A stretch of 49,071 bases of DNA from Alphaproteobacteria bacterium (GCA_029936195.1 JAPYUH010000007.1:1-49071), one strand, 5' to 3'; shown: positions 35,839 through 46,011, numbered from the stretch's first letter. Translations and numbers: made by a program. The notes: generated by a model not told the origin, from the letters alone.

Positions 35839-36603
35839 CTAATTTACCGTCACGGCGTCGCCCAGGGTTTGGCCAATCTCGCCATTGATGACCAGATCCG
35901 CATGGCTGTCCAGATCGGTCGGTTCACGGTTCAGGATCACCATGCCCGAGCCGTTCTGTTTCGCCATGACGGGAAAACCCGCCGCCGGGTAAACCACCAG
36001 GGACGAGCCGATGGCGATAAACAGATCACAAGCCAGGGTTTCCCGCTGCGCCAGGGCCATCTTGTCTTCCGGCATGGCCTGACCGAAAGATATGGTCGCG
36101 GTCTTCATGAATTCGCTGCCACAAGCGCTGCAAATCGGCATGGTCTCGTCCGCTACAAAGGCCGCCTTGATGGGCTCCAACTCATGGCGTTGGCCGCAGC
36201 CCAGGCATTTGGCATAGGTGGCGTTGCCATGCAACTCGATCACCTGGCCGTCGGGCACGCCGGAGGCCTGGTGCAGGCCGTCCACATTCTGGGTAATGAC
36301 GGCGGAGACCTTGCCCACCTCCACCAGGCGGGCGACGGCGCGGTGGCCGCGATTGGGTTCAGCGGTGTTCATGGTGTGGTCCATGGCGAATTTCCGCCGC
36401 CAGGATTCACGGCGCATCTCGGCCGAGGCCATGAAATCGCTGAAATCGATTGGTTTGTATTTTGTCCACAGGCCGCCGGGGCTGCGAAAATCCGGAATCC
36501 CGGATTCCGTCGAGATGCCGGCGCCGGTGAATATCACCACGCATTCCGCACCCTCAATTAAATCATGCAACCGCTTGACGTCATCCTGATTGGCAAATTC
36601 CAT
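35839..36603 (-). CDS. NAD-dependent protein deacylase (sirtuin)
   Basis: VVIFTGAGISTESGIPDFRSPGGLW; ITQNVDGLHQASG; CLGCGQ...CSACGSEFMKTATISFGQAMP; IGSSLVVYPAAGFP. Confidence 0.93.
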   Translation of the reverse strand: MEFANQDDVKRLHDLIEGAECVVIFTGAGISTESGIPDFRSPGGLWTKYKPIDFSDFMASAEMRRESWRRKFAMDHTMNTAEPNRGHRAVARLVEVGKVSAVITQNVDGLHQASGVPDGQVIELHGNATYAKCLGCGQRHELEPIKAAFVADETMPICSACGSEFMKTATISFGQAMPEDKMALAQRETLACDLFIAIGSSLVVYPAAGFPVMAKQNGSGMVILNREPTDLDSHADLVINGEIGQTLGDAVTVN

Positions 36604-36625
36604 GCGATCGTTCCCATACCATGCC

Positions 36626-36643
36626 GATTATGGCAGCATAATC
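36626..36643. promoter_or_regulatory. Inverted repeat GATTATG-GCAG-CATAATC upstream of the sirtuin gene, candidate operator
   Basis: Perfect 7-bp arms 23 bp upstream of the minus-strand start at 36603. Confidence 0.35.
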
Positions 36644-36721
36644 ACCTTCCCTTGCGCTCACTGGCAAGAGGAACCTATGTAAAACACCAATTAGAAATTA
36701 GGATCCGCAGAGCAAGAGCTG

Positions 36722-36922
36722 GCAAAGAAATGGCCGTGTCGTTGCCGACACGACCATTTCTGTTGTTGAGGGCAGCGGATGGGGGCCGCAGCCCTCGGCG
36801 CGAGCAGGGGAATGCCGCGCCAGGGGACTGTATATTGGCCGTCCAATAGGACGCGCCAACTGCCGCCCATGTCGCCTCGCAAACAAGGTTGAACCAAGTA
36901 ACAAGGCGCATATCAGCGACAT
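36722..36922 (-). ncRNA. Candidate structured small RNA (about 200 nt), family not recognised
   Basis: Minus-strand promoter TTGCAG-17-TATATT at 36929-36957; tandem stems at 36833-36848, 36797-36821, 36768-36796; terminal stem 36726-36761 pairs fully only on the minus strand (G-U plus GCAA loop) and is followed by ATTTCTTTG. Confidence 0.5.
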
Positions 36923-36928
36923 CCGCGC

Positions 36929-36957
36929 AATATATAACCCGTCACCAAAAACTGCAA
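36929..36957 (-). promoter_or_regulatory. Sigma70-like promoter for the candidate RNA
   Basis: -35 TTGCAG (complement of 36952-36957), 17-bp spacer, -10 TATATT (complement of 36929-36934). Confidence 0.5.
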
Positions 36958-37023
36958 AGCGCTAATTTCACATTTCGTTAAGATATCGAAGGGTAAGCTT
37001 AAGGGTGTGAAAATCATATTCAA

Positions 37024-38223
37024 TTGTTGATTCCCTGCCGAAGAATCGGCGCCCAATACAAGAATGTAATCAATATGAGGGGCATGCTCGCTAAAGCCAT
37101 TCATCCACCCGTCAGGGATTCCGAAGTGCGGGAGCTGTTCAAACTCGCTCAAGAGAAATCAAAGGAAGGCCGGGAACCGCTGTACAAAGCGATTGGTGAT
37201 CTTTTTGAACGCCGGGCCGACGAGCTGCAGACCGTCGAGCGGGCGATGATGATCGAGATTCTAGAGCGCTTGAGCCTCGATGTTGAAATGTCGATCCGCT
37301 CGGGTCTCGCCAACCGGTTGAACGAAAACGGCGATGCGCCGTACGATTTGATCCACATGCTGGCCAATGACGAAGTTCAGGTGGCCTATAAAATTCTTGC
37401 ATCCAGCCCCATTCTGCACGACAGCGACCTGATCGAAGTGGTGCGCCACCGCACCATGCAGCATCAGTTGGCGGTCGCCATCCGCAAGGACGTCAGCGAA
37501 GAAGTTTTCGCCGCCCTGGTCGAGGCGGGAACGGAAGATGTCATCGTCACATTGTTGTATAACCAGGACGCCGGCATTTCGGCCGATGTGCTGGACCATC
37601 TGGCAGAGGAATCCAAACGCGTCGACAGCTATCAAAAACCACTCGTGCGCCGGCCCGATCTTCCCACGGAATTGGCGGAGCGGATGTACTACTGGGTCTC
37701 CGCCGCGGTGCGCAATTATATCGTCAATAACTTTGATATCGACATCGATGACCTGGACGATCAGATGTCGGCCACCATTTCGGATGTGCTGGAAACCAAA
37801 AAGAGCGACGACGATAGTGGCATCGCGGCCGAAGGCCTGGTGGACCGTCTGTTTGACGGCGGCGGACTGTCGGCGGATTTCGCCCTGAAATCGCTGCATC
37901 AGGGCCAGGTGTCCATATTCGAGTTCTCCTTCGCCAAGATGGTTGGGATCAGACCCGTCCTGGCCCGGCGCATCGTCTATGAACCGGGTGGCGAGGCCCT
38001 GGGCATTGCCTGCCGAGCCATCGGCCTGGAACGCACGGTGTATTTGCAGATCTATCAATTAACCCGCAAGGCGCGCAGCAGCGAAAACCGCCTGGGCAAG
38101 GATGAAGTGGTACGGCTGACCAAGTTTTATGAATCAATCACCCGCGAAGCCGCCTTCCTGGTGCTGCGCAAATGGCAGCGCGACAAACGCTATTTGGATG
38201 CCGACCGCGCCTTGAAAAAATAA
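37024..38223 (+). CDS. DUF2336 domain-containing protein
   Basis: Full ORF; likely ATG at 37075. Repeat-like helices and typical DUF2336 sequence (MIEILERLSLDVEMSIRSGLANRLNE..., VVRHRTMQHQLAVAIRKDVSEEVFAALVEAG). Confidence 0.85.
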   Translation: MLIPCRRIGAQYKNVINMRGMLAKAIHPPVRDSEVRELFKLAQEKSKEGREPLYKAIGDLFERRADELQTVERAMMIEILERLSLDVEMSIRSGLANRLNENGDAPYDLIHMLANDEVQVAYKILASSPILHDSDLIEVVRHRTMQHQLAVAIRKDVSEEVFAALVEAGTEDVIVTLLYNQDAGISADVLDHLAEESKRVDSYQKPLVRRPDLPTELAERMYYWVSAAVRNYIVNNFDIDIDDLDDQMSATISDVLETKKSDDDSGIAAEGLVDRLFDGGGLSADFALKSLHQGQVSIFEFSFAKMVGIRPVLARRIVYEPGGEALGIACRAIGLERTVYLQIYQLTRKARSSENRLGKDEVVRLTKFYESITREAAFLVLRKWQRDKRYLDADRALKK

Positions 38224-38338
38224 TTGCGAATGTGCCAATTACCAGCGGCAAAATAGCGCTGCCCTTTTTCCTCGCGACATTGCATAATCACCCCTATATC
38301 CATGTCACATTACGGATGTATTGGAGGCGAAGCCGCGC

Positions 38339-39364
38339 ATGATTGATCATCTGATTGATCCCTCAACTGAACAGCTGATTGACCCGTTTGGACGTACTGT
38401 TGACTATTTGCGGGTCTCGGTCACGGACCGCTGCGATTTCCGCTGCGCCTATTGCATGTCCGAGGATATGTCCTTCCTGCCCAAGTCCGAAGTGTTGAGC
38501 CTGGAGGAATTGGAACGCCTGTGCCGTACCTTCATCGATCTTGGCGTCCGCAAGTTGCGCATCACGGGCGGCGAACCCCTGGTGCGGCGCAATGTGTTGT
38601 GGCTGTTCCAGCAACTGGGCCGGCACCTGGACACGGGCGCCTTGGACGAGTTGACCTTGACCACCAATGGTTCTCAATTATCGCGCCATGCGGCCGATCT
38701 TTATGCGGCTGGGGTGCGGCGGATCAATGTGTCCTTGGATACCTTGAACCCAGACAAATTCCTGGCCATTACCCGCTGGGGCAAATTCGACCGGGTGATG
38801 GCGGGCATTGAGGCCGCTCAACAGGCCGGACTGGCGGTCAAGATCAATGCCGTGGCGCTGAAGAACTTCAACGAGGACGAGTTGGACGGAATGCTCGCCT
38901 GGTGCGGCGAACGTGGCCTGGACATCACCTTGATCGAGGCCATGCCCATGGGCGACGTTGGCCAGAACAGGGCCGATCAACATCTGTCGCTGGCGGAAGT
39001 ACGGACCATCCTGGAACGAAACTGGACTTTGCGGGACAACGATTACCAGACCGGTGGGCCGGCCCGCTATGTCACCGTGGCCGAAACGGGGCGAAGGCTG
39101 GGCTTTATCACGCCGTTGAGCCACAATTTTTGCGAGGCCTGCAACCGTGTCCGCCTGACCTGCACGGGCACCTTGTTCATGTGCCTGGGCCAGGACGATG
39201 CCGCCGACCTGCGCGCGCCGCTGCGGGCATCGGCGGATGACGAGGTTTTGCGCAAAGCCATTCACGAGGCTATCGCGCGCAAGCCCAAGGGCCATGATTT
39301 TATCATCGACCGTGACCGCACGAACCCCGCCGTGGCCCGACATATGAGCGTCACCGGCGGCTGA
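38339..39364 (+). CDS. moaA: GTP 3',8-cyclase MoaA (molybdenum cofactor biosynthesis)
   Basis: Radical [47 protein letters not shown]-terminal cluster [22 protein letters not shown]. Confidence 0.95.
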   Translation: MIDHLIDPSTEQLIDPFGRTVDYLRVSVTDRCDFRCAYCMSEDMSFLPKSEVLSLEELERLCRTFIDLGVRKLRITGGEPLVRRNVLWLFQQLGRHLDTGALDELTLTTNGSQLSRHAADLYAAGVRRINVSLDTLNPDKFLAITRWGKFDRVMAGIEAAQQAGLAVKINAVALKNFNEDELDGMLAWCGERGLDITLIEAMPMGDVGQNRADQHLSLAEVRTILERNWTLRDNDYQTGGPARYVTVAETGRRLGFITPLSHNFCEACNRVRLTCTGTLFMCLGQDDAADLRAPLRASADDEVLRKAIHEAIARKPKGHDFIIDRDRTNPAVARHMSVTGG

Positions 39365-39369
39365 TCGAT

Positions 39370-40673
39370 TTGACGCAATGGATCGTCAGATTTCTAGTAT
39401 TGCTGTTTAGCGGCCTTCTAGCCGGGCCCGCCCATACAGCGGAAAAATACAGCGCACCCCGCCGGGCGGTTCATTTGAGTGTACCTTACCTGGATCAGGC
39501 CGTCTCGCCGGCGGCGGCGGTTATCCGTGCCGTGCGAAAGTATGAGCCCCGCATGGTCCGCGAAGATTTTGGCCAGGCCGTGGCCCGCTATCAACGGGCC
39601 GCCGACCAGGGCTTCATCATGGCGCACTACAATCTAGCCCGCGCTTACGCGGATGGCCGGGGCGTCGACCGTGATTTCAGCCGCGCCTTGATCAGTTTCC
39701 GCGTTGCCGCCCACCTAGGCAACGTACCGGCAATTTTTCGCCTGGCCGAGTTTTACCTGGCCGGCCTGGGCATGCCCAAGAATCGTGTGGAAGCGCAAGC
39801 CTACTACTACGTCGCCGCCAGCCTGCAAAATGAGGCGGCGGTCCGGGCCCAAGGCCTATTGGCGCCACACCTCAATAATGACCAAATGCAACAAGTCGAA
39901 AACGGGCCCGCGAGATACGTGACAAAATCCCCCGCATCGACCTGATCCTGCAACGGGGCCAGGAGCGCGAGCTGCTGACGGCGGCGGCGGCGGGAAATCT
40001 GCTGCGGGTCGAAGCGTTGTTGAAGGGCGGCGTTGATGCCAACGCCATCAATGCCCAGGGCCGAACCTCCATCATCACGGCGGCCTGGCGCGGCCATATC
40101 CGTATCGTCCGCACCCTGCTGAATGCCGGTGTGGAAATCGATGCCACCGACAACGAGGGCCGGACCGCCCTGTGCTGGGCCGCCATCAATGGCGATCCCG
40201 ACATCGTCGATCTGCTGCTGGATGAAGTGGCCCTAATCGACGTTCGCGACAACAAGGGGCTGACCCCTTTGATGCGGGCGGCCTGGAATGGCCATGAAGA
40301 TATTGTCGAGGCATTGTTGGAGAGTGGCGCGGATAAACATGCGGCCGATGATCGCGGCGTCACCGCGATGCAACGAGCAGAGGCGGTGAACGAACGGGGC
40401 ATTGTCCATTTGTTGCTCCAGGACCTCGCGCGAGGCGCGCGGGAAACCCCGGTACCGCCGGCTGATGGTGGCCACAATATTGGTGCCCAGGCCTCGTTGG
40501 ACCAACGGCCCGGCGGAGCCGCACCAGGGAATGCTGACAGCACATCCGCGGCCGGGACGTCCAGCCTCGTGGCGCAACTGATAACCATTCTAACCCAGGG
40601 CTGGCTGATAATCCTGGTGGTCATTGCGATCGGGGCATTGTTGCTGTTCCTAGGATTTCGCAGGCGGTCTTAG
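39370..40673 (+). CDS. Sel1-repeat plus ankyrin-repeat protein with C-terminal TM segment; frameshifted at 39899-39902
   Basis: ORF 39370-39945 has Sel1 repeats (YQRAADQGFIMAHYNLARAYADGRGVDRDFSRALISFRVAA); ORF 40017-40673 has ankyrins. Adding one A to the AAAA run gives QMQQVEKRAREIRDKIPRIDLILQRGQERELLTAAAAGNLLRVEALLKGGVDAN. Confidence 0.8.
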
Positions 40674-41152
40674 CGCAGATCAACACGGTGCGCATAATTC
40701 CGCCCATCGCTGATGGTAATCCGCGCAAAGCCAAGCATTCTGGCAAGATCAAAAAATGTGAACAAATCTTCCACCGCCAGATTGCGGAACAGGACGGGGG
40801 TACGGGCTTCCACCGTCAATTGCGCCAACACTCCGCGGGCCCGCAACAGGGTCGCGAAACTATGCTGATCCAGCCCGACGATGATCATTTTTTCCGCATC
40901 ATCGCCCTTGGCGAACATGGCGTATCGGGGCGGAAAGCCGCGACCGTGTTGCCCGTTGGTCTGGGCCACGATGTAACCGATACGCACTTCGCGGCTGGCA
41001 TTTTCCATGATGGGGGAGCGGGCGCGAAAGGTCTCCTCGCTGGTGATGGGCGGATAATATTAACCTGCATGACGGTCGGCGGACCGCGCGGCGTTCGGCG
41101 GCGCCAAGACAATCACAATGGGCAAAAATAACCATAAAATGCGGCTCGGCAT
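40670..41152 (-). pseudogene. Predicted secreted protein interrupted by an in-frame TAA at codon 31
   Basis: Minus strand: MPSRILWLFLPIVIVLAPPNAARSADRHAG*YYPPITSEETFRARSPIMENASREVRIGYIVAQTNGQHGRGFPPRYAMFAKGDDAEKMIIVGLDQHSF...; both parts are in the same frame. Confidence 0.5.
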
Positions 41153-41219
41153 AATTTCTTCCCCTAGGAATTGTGGTTATCTGTCATTATGTGATCTCGA
41201 TTGCGATTTGGCCAACTAA

Positions 41220-41487
41220 TACCAAGTGACGGTGATAAAGACCCATATAGATGCTTTACGAAAGCTTTCGGGTTGGAGCGCGTTGCGCCGCAGTATTTTG
41301 GGGTGCTGGTACCACAAACGGCGCGGGACGCCTCCGAAAGCCTTCGTAAAGCGTCGAATTCGGTCGTTTCAGAGACCCCTCGGCGGCGTCGTGAAAGTTT
41401 GACGGTAGCAGTACCGCCGGCACATCCACTCCTACCCGAGGGGTCTCTGAAACGATCTATATGAGTCTTTATCACCGTCACTTGGTA
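41220..41487. mobile_element. Candidate MITE-like non-autonomous element, 268 bp, with TIRs and two internal hairpins
   Basis: TIRs 41220-41252 / 41455-41487 (32/33 complementary); hairpin arms 41253-41271 / 41334-41352 (18/19) and 41364-41383 / 41436-41455 (20/20); flanking TAA at 41217-41219 and 41488-41490. Confidence 0.75.
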
Positions 41488-41542
41488 TAAGTCTGATTGC
41501 AACGGCGCGGCGACAAAAACACGATGGGTGGATTACGGGCGG

Positions 41543-42310
41543 ATGGCTGGCAAAAAGGTAACCTTCATGGCGAGCGAGACGCCGCAGGCCGCGGCCGCAT
41601 TGGTGCAACTGCGAGACCGCTACGATGATGTCGGCCCGGAGGCGGCGGACATCATTGTCGTCCTGGGTGGCGATGGATATATGTTGAGCGTGCTGCATGA
41701 TACCCGGCATCTTTCCCTGCCCATCTACGGCATGAACCAGGGCACAGTCGGCTTCCTGATGAACGATTTTTCATCCGCTGATTTGCAAGCCCGGCTTGCC
41801 GCCGCCGAACTGGCGGTGCTCCGCCCCCTGGCGATGGTCGCGCGGGATGCCAGCGGTAAACTGCACGAGGCCATGGCCATCAACGAGGTCTCGGTCTTTC
41901 GCGAAACCCGCCAAGCGGCCAAGATCCGGATTTCCATCGACGGCAATGTGCGTCTTGAAGAACTGGTATGCGACGGCGTGCTGGTCGCCACGCCCGCCGG
42001 CAGTACCGCCTACAATCTCTCCGCTCATGGCTCCATCATTCCCCTGGATGCCGAGATCCTGGCCCTGACGCCGATTTCCGCCTTTCGCCCCCGGCGCTGG
42101 CGCGGCGCGCTGCTGCCGGGCACCGCACGGGTCCGCTTCGATATTCTGGAGCCCGACAAGCGCCCGGTTTCCGTGGTCGCCGACAACCGGGAATTCCGCT
42201 CCGTGGTCGAGATTGAAGTGGTCGAGGACCATGCCGACGAACTGCATTTATTGTTTGATCCGGAACATAATTTGGAAGAACGCATTTTGAACGAACAGTT
42301 TATTCCATGA
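41543..42310 (+). CDS. nadK: NAD kinase
   Basis: [62 protein letters not shown]; start position uncertain (GTG 41528 or ATG 41543). Confidence 0.93.
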   Translation: MAGKKVTFMASETPQAAAALVQLRDRYDDVGPEAADIIVVLGGDGYMLSVLHDTRHLSLPIYGMNQGTVGFLMNDFSSADLQARLAAAELAVLRPLAMVARDASGKLHEAMAINEVSVFRETRQAAKIRISIDGNVRLEELVCDGVLVATPAGSTAYNLSAHGSIIPLDAEILALTPISAFRPRRWRGALLPGTARVRFDILEPDKRPVSVVADNREFRSVVEIEVVEDHADELHLLFDPEHNLEERILNEQFIP

Positions 42311-43812
42311 CACGACAGTTGAAGAACCGCATGGCGGTGGGCGGTATTGTCCATGAAACCGTCAGTTTCCTCCCCGAGGCAACCACCTTGGCGGATTTTG
42401 AACGGCGCGCCGTGCGGGGTGACGAAATTGCCGAGACCTTCGCTGGTTCCAACACGGTTTTTGGCGGTTTCCTTGATGTATGTCAGCAAAACGGCGTGGC
42501 CGTGGAGGGGTTGATCTGCGCCGAGTGCGCGCCGTCCGGCCCGGTTTCGAAAGAGGCAATACAAGCCTTGGCCGACGAATTGGTCTCGCGCGCTACTTTG
42601 TGGCGGGACGAGACGGACGGTTTGTTGTTGCATTTGCACGGTGCCATGGTGGCCAAGGGTGACCTGGACCCCGAACACACCATCCTGGTCCGCCTGCGCA
42701 AGGCCTTGGGCAAAGATTATCCCATTGCCCTGGCCATGGATCTGCATGGCAACGTCGGGGCGGAAAAAGCGGCCCTGGCCGATATCGTCTGCGGCTTTCG
42801 CCACAGCCCTCATACGGACATGGCCGAAACCGGGGAACGGGCCGCCCGCCTGCTGCTGGGAAAATTGGCCGGCGATATCACGCCGGTCGCGGCCATGGCC
42901 CGGCCGGGCCTGGTACTGCCGTCGATCTTTACCGCCACGGAAATCTCGCCCTTGCGCGAGATCATGACCGACGTGCGCGCCGCGACCGCCGAACCGGGCA
43001 TTCTGGACGTCACCCTGTTCACCGGGTTCGCTTACGCGGATGTGCCGGAGATCGGTGCCACGGTTCTGGCTACCGCCGATGGCGACGAGGCCCTGGCCAT
43101 ACGCACCGCCGAACGCCTCAGCGCCCGTCTGGTGGAAGCACGGGAGGCGCTGTATGGCGCGGCGCCCATATATGACCCCATGGCGGCGCTGGAAAAAACC
43201 GCGCAATTGCTGGCACGCGGCAGCCGGCCCGTGGTGCTGTTGGAGCATGCGGACCGGGGCAACGATTCCACCCATTTGCTGCACGCCATGCTGGCCAATG
43301 ATGTGGGCCGGACCGCCGTACCCTACCTGCATGACCCGATCGCGGCCAAGGCCGCGGCCTCGGCCGGGCTTGGCGCGCAATTGATGACCACGGTGGGCGG
43401 CAAATCGTCGGAAATGGCCGGCGCGCCGGTATTATTTTCGGGTTTCGTCACATATACCGGTCACCTGCGATATCGCATCACCGGGCCGGTCCGCACGGGA
43501 GAGGAACTGGATCTAGGCTTGAGCGCCGTAATCGACAACGGCCGTATTGCCGTGATCGTCACAACGCACAGCGTTACGGCACTGGATACCGATCCCTTTA
43601 CCCAATGCGGCCTGGATTTCGAAGAGTTTGATATTATCGCGCTGCGTTCCAAGACCCATTTCAGGGCCGCCTACGAACCCATTGCCGGCGAAATCCTTAT
43701 TGTCGACACACCTGATTGGGGGCCCGCCGATCTGCTTGACCTGCCCTATCGTAATGTACCGCCGGGCATCTATCCCATAACGATCGATGACGGCACGGAT
43801 GTAGGGGTCTAA
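42307..43812 (+). CDS. M81 family metallopeptidase (MlrC/microcystinase C-like)
   Basis: [82 protein letters not shown]; start overlaps nadK stop (ATGA). Confidence 0.9.
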   Translation: MTRQLKNRMAVGGIVHETVSFLPEATTLADFERRAVRGDEIAETFAGSNTVFGGFLDVCQQNGVAVEGLICAECAPSGPVSKEAIQALADELVSRATLWRDETDGLLLHLHGAMVAKGDLDPEHTILVRLRKALGKDYPIALAMDLHGNVGAEKAALADIVCGFRHSPHTDMAETGERAARLLLGKLAGDITPVAAMARPGLVLPSIFTATEISPLREIMTDVRAATAEPGILDVTLFTGFAYADVPEIGATVLATADGDEALAIRTAERLSARLVEAREALYGAAPIYDPMAALEKTAQLLARGSRPVVLLEHADRGNDSTHLLHAMLANDVGRTAVPYLHDPIAAKAAASAGLGAQLMTTVGGKSSEMAGAPVLFSGFVTYTGHLRYRITGPVRTGEELDLGLSAVIDNGRIAVIVTTHSVTALDTDPFTQCGLDFEEFDIIALRSKTHFRAAYEPIAGEILIVDTPDWGPADLLDLPYRNVPPGIYPITIDDGTDVGV

Positions 43813-43816
43813 GGCC

Positions 43817-45046
43817 ATGGAAACCTGGCGCAATATCACCGAACAGCGGCCGACATTTGTCAGCCATTTGGAATGCGGCCTGAGCGGCGAACGGGTGCCG
43901 GCCGATCAACTGCATGGACTGTCATCCGTGGGCCGGCCATTTCTGGTGCGTTATGACCTCGACGGCCTCGGCAAGGCGCTGGATAAGGAAACCCTCGCGG
44001 CCCGGCCCCCTGATATGTGGCGCTACCGTGAATTCCTGCCCGTGCGCCGCAACGAAAATATTCTCAGCCAGGGCGAATGCATGACGCCCATCATGCCAGC
44101 GCCGGGGGTGGATGGCGATCTGTGGATCAAGGATGAAGGCCGCCTACCAACCGGTTCCTTCAAGTCGCGGGGCCTGTGCCTGGCCGTGTCCATGGCCAAG
44201 GAACTGGGTATCAAACGCATGGCCATGCCCACCAACGGCAACGCCGGCGCGGCCATGGCCGCCTATTGCCGCCTGGCCGGGATCGAGGCCTTTGTCTTTT
44301 GCCCCGACGACACGCCGGAAACCAATGTTCGGGAAATCGCCTTGCAGGGCGCCAAGGTTTATTGCGTCAACGGGCTGATCAATGACTGCGGCAAGATTGT
44401 CGGCGAGGGCAAGGAGGCCATGGGCTGGTTCGACCTTTCGACCTTGAAAGAGCCCTATCGGATTGAGGGTAAGAAGACCATGGGTCTTGAGTTGGCCGAA
44501 CAATGTGGTTGGCGGCTGCCCGATGCGATTTTTTATCCCACGGGGGGCGGCACCGGACTGATCGGCATGTGGAAAGCCTTTGATGAGTTGGAGGCCATTG
44601 GCTGGATCGGGCCGGAACGGCCAAGGATGATCGCCGTCCAGGCCACCGGTTGCGCCCCCATCGTCAAGGCGTTCGAGGATGGTGTCGAACATGCCGATCT
44701 ATGGCCCGACGCACACACCGAGGCCGCCGGTATCCGGGTGCCCGTCGCCGTGGGCGATTTTTTGATTTTGCGCGCCGTGCGCCAATCGGACGGTTTCGCC
44801 ATCGCCGTGGACGACGAAACAATATTTCGGGCCAGGGACGACATGGCCCAAAATGGCGGGCTGTTGTTGTGTCCCGAAGGGGCCGCAACCTATGCCGCCT
44901 GGCGCGCGGCGGTGGCCGATGGCCGGATCGACAAAAGGGACCGGTGCGTCCTGTTCAATTGCGCCACCGGTTTGAAATACCCCATGCCAGAGGCCGGCAT
45001 CCCCCTCGACCGCCACCAACCCATCGACTATGGAGCCATGGCATGA
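43817..45046 (+). CDS. Threonine synthase-like PLP-dependent enzyme
   Basis: CGLSGERVPADQLHGLSSVGRPFLVRYD; LWIKDEGRLPTGSFKSRGLCLAVSMAKELGIKRMAMPTNGNAGAAMAAYCRLAGIEAFVFCPDDTP; FYPTGGGTGLIGMWKAFDEL. Confidence 0.9.
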   Translation: METWRNITEQRPTFVSHLECGLSGERVPADQLHGLSSVGRPFLVRYDLDGLGKALDKETLAARPPDMWRYREFLPVRRNENILSQGECMTPIMPAPGVDGDLWIKDEGRLPTGSFKSRGLCLAVSMAKELGIKRMAMPTNGNAGAAMAAYCRLAGIEAFVFCPDDTPETNVREIALQGAKVYCVNGLINDCGKIVGEGKEAMGWFDLSTLKEPYRIEGKKTMGLELAEQCGWRLPDAIFYPTGGGTGLIGMWKAFDELEAIGWIGPERPRMIAVQATGCAPIVKAFEDGVEHADLWPDAHTEAAGIRVPVAVGDFLILRAVRQSDGFAIAVDDETIFRARDDMAQNGGLLLCPEGAATYAAWRAAVADGRIDKRDRCVLFNCATGLKYPMPEAGIPLDRHQPIDYGAMA

Positions 45047-46005
45047 GCGGCACGGACGGCACGGACGATCCCACCCTGGAACTGTTGCCCATCGATATTT
45101 CGGCCTATCGCAACGGCAACACCGGTATCGACTATGTACACAGCTTTAACAGCGGCCAGCCGGGGCCGAATGTCCTGATCAATGCCCTGACCCATGGCAA
45201 CGAAGTTTGTGGCGCTCATGCCCTCGGCGTGCTGTTCGAAGATGATATCCGGCCCACCCGCGGCAGCCTGACCCTGAGTTTTGCCAACGTGGATGCCTAT
45301 CATTCCTTCGATACGGATAACCCCACCGCATCCCGCTTCGTGGACGAAGATTTCAACCGTCTGTGGTCGGACGAAATATTGGATGGCCCGCGGCAATCGT
45401 CCGAGCTGACCCGGGCCCGGGAGATCCGGGGCGTGGTGGCGGCGGCCGATTATCTGCTGGATCTGCATTCCATGCAGCTGCCCTGCCCGGCCCTGATGCT
45501 GGCCGGCACCGCGCCCAAGGGCCGTCGCCTGGCGCTCGCCATGGGAGTACCCGAACATGTGGTGACCGATCCCGGCCACGCCGCCGGCCCCCGCATGCGG
45601 GATTACGGCCCCTTTGCCGAGGCCGAACCGGCACAAACGGCTTTGTTGATCGAATGCGGCCAGCATTGGGCCGATAGTTCCCGGCGGGTGGCCATCCAGG
45701 CGGTATTTCATTACCTCGACGCTCTGGGCATTATTGACGGCGCCGACGCATCGCCCTACCTGGTGCCCACCCCCCCCGAACAGCGTCTGATCGAAGTTGT
45801 CGGCCCCATTACCATCCAGACCGACGCCTTCAGTTTCGCCCAATCCTACACCGGCCTGGAAGTGATCCCAAAGGCCGGCACATTGATCGGCCACGACGGC
45901 CCGCAACCCATCGTCACCCCCCATGACGATTGCATCCTGGTCATGCCCACCCATAAGCCCCGCAAGGGCCAAACAGCGGTACGCTTGGGGCGGTTTGTTG
46001 ATTAG
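45043..46005 (+). CDS. Succinylglutamate desuccinylase/aspartoacylase family protein
   Basis: PNVLINALTHGNEVCGAHALGVL; DEDFNRLWSDEI; ADYLLDLHSMQLPCPALMLAG; LIECGQHW; ATG overlaps the preceding TGA. Confidence 0.88.
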   Translation: MSGTDGTDDPTLELLPIDISAYRNGNTGIDYVHSFNSGQPGPNVLINALTHGNEVCGAHALGVLFEDDIRPTRGSLTLSFANVDAYHSFDTDNPTASRFVDEDFNRLWSDEILDGPRQSSELTRAREIRGVVAAADYLLDLHSMQLPCPALMLAGTAPKGRRLALAMGVPEHVVTDPGHAAGPRMRDYGPFAEAEPAQTALLIECGQHWADSSRRVAIQAVFHYLDALGIIDGADASPYLVPTPPEQRLIEVVGPITIQTDAFSFAQSYTGLEVIPKAGTLIGHDGPQPIVTPHDDCILVMPTHKPRKGQTAVRLGRFVD

Positions 46006-46011
46006 CACGCA

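Noticed and set aside
36675-36922. Three overlapping short minus-strand ORFs (36675-36911, 36691-36897, 36698-36922) as protein genes
   Set aside because: All three frames are open by composition, none has recognisable protein features, and the hairpin series fits a structured RNA better. A small protein is not excluded.
36722-36922. Assignment of the candidate RNA to 6S, SRP, RNase P or tmRNA
   Set aside because: The hallmark sequences (e.g. SRP GGAAGCAG loop, tmRNA tag, RNase P core) are not visible, and 6S would form one long bulged stem rather than four tandem stems.
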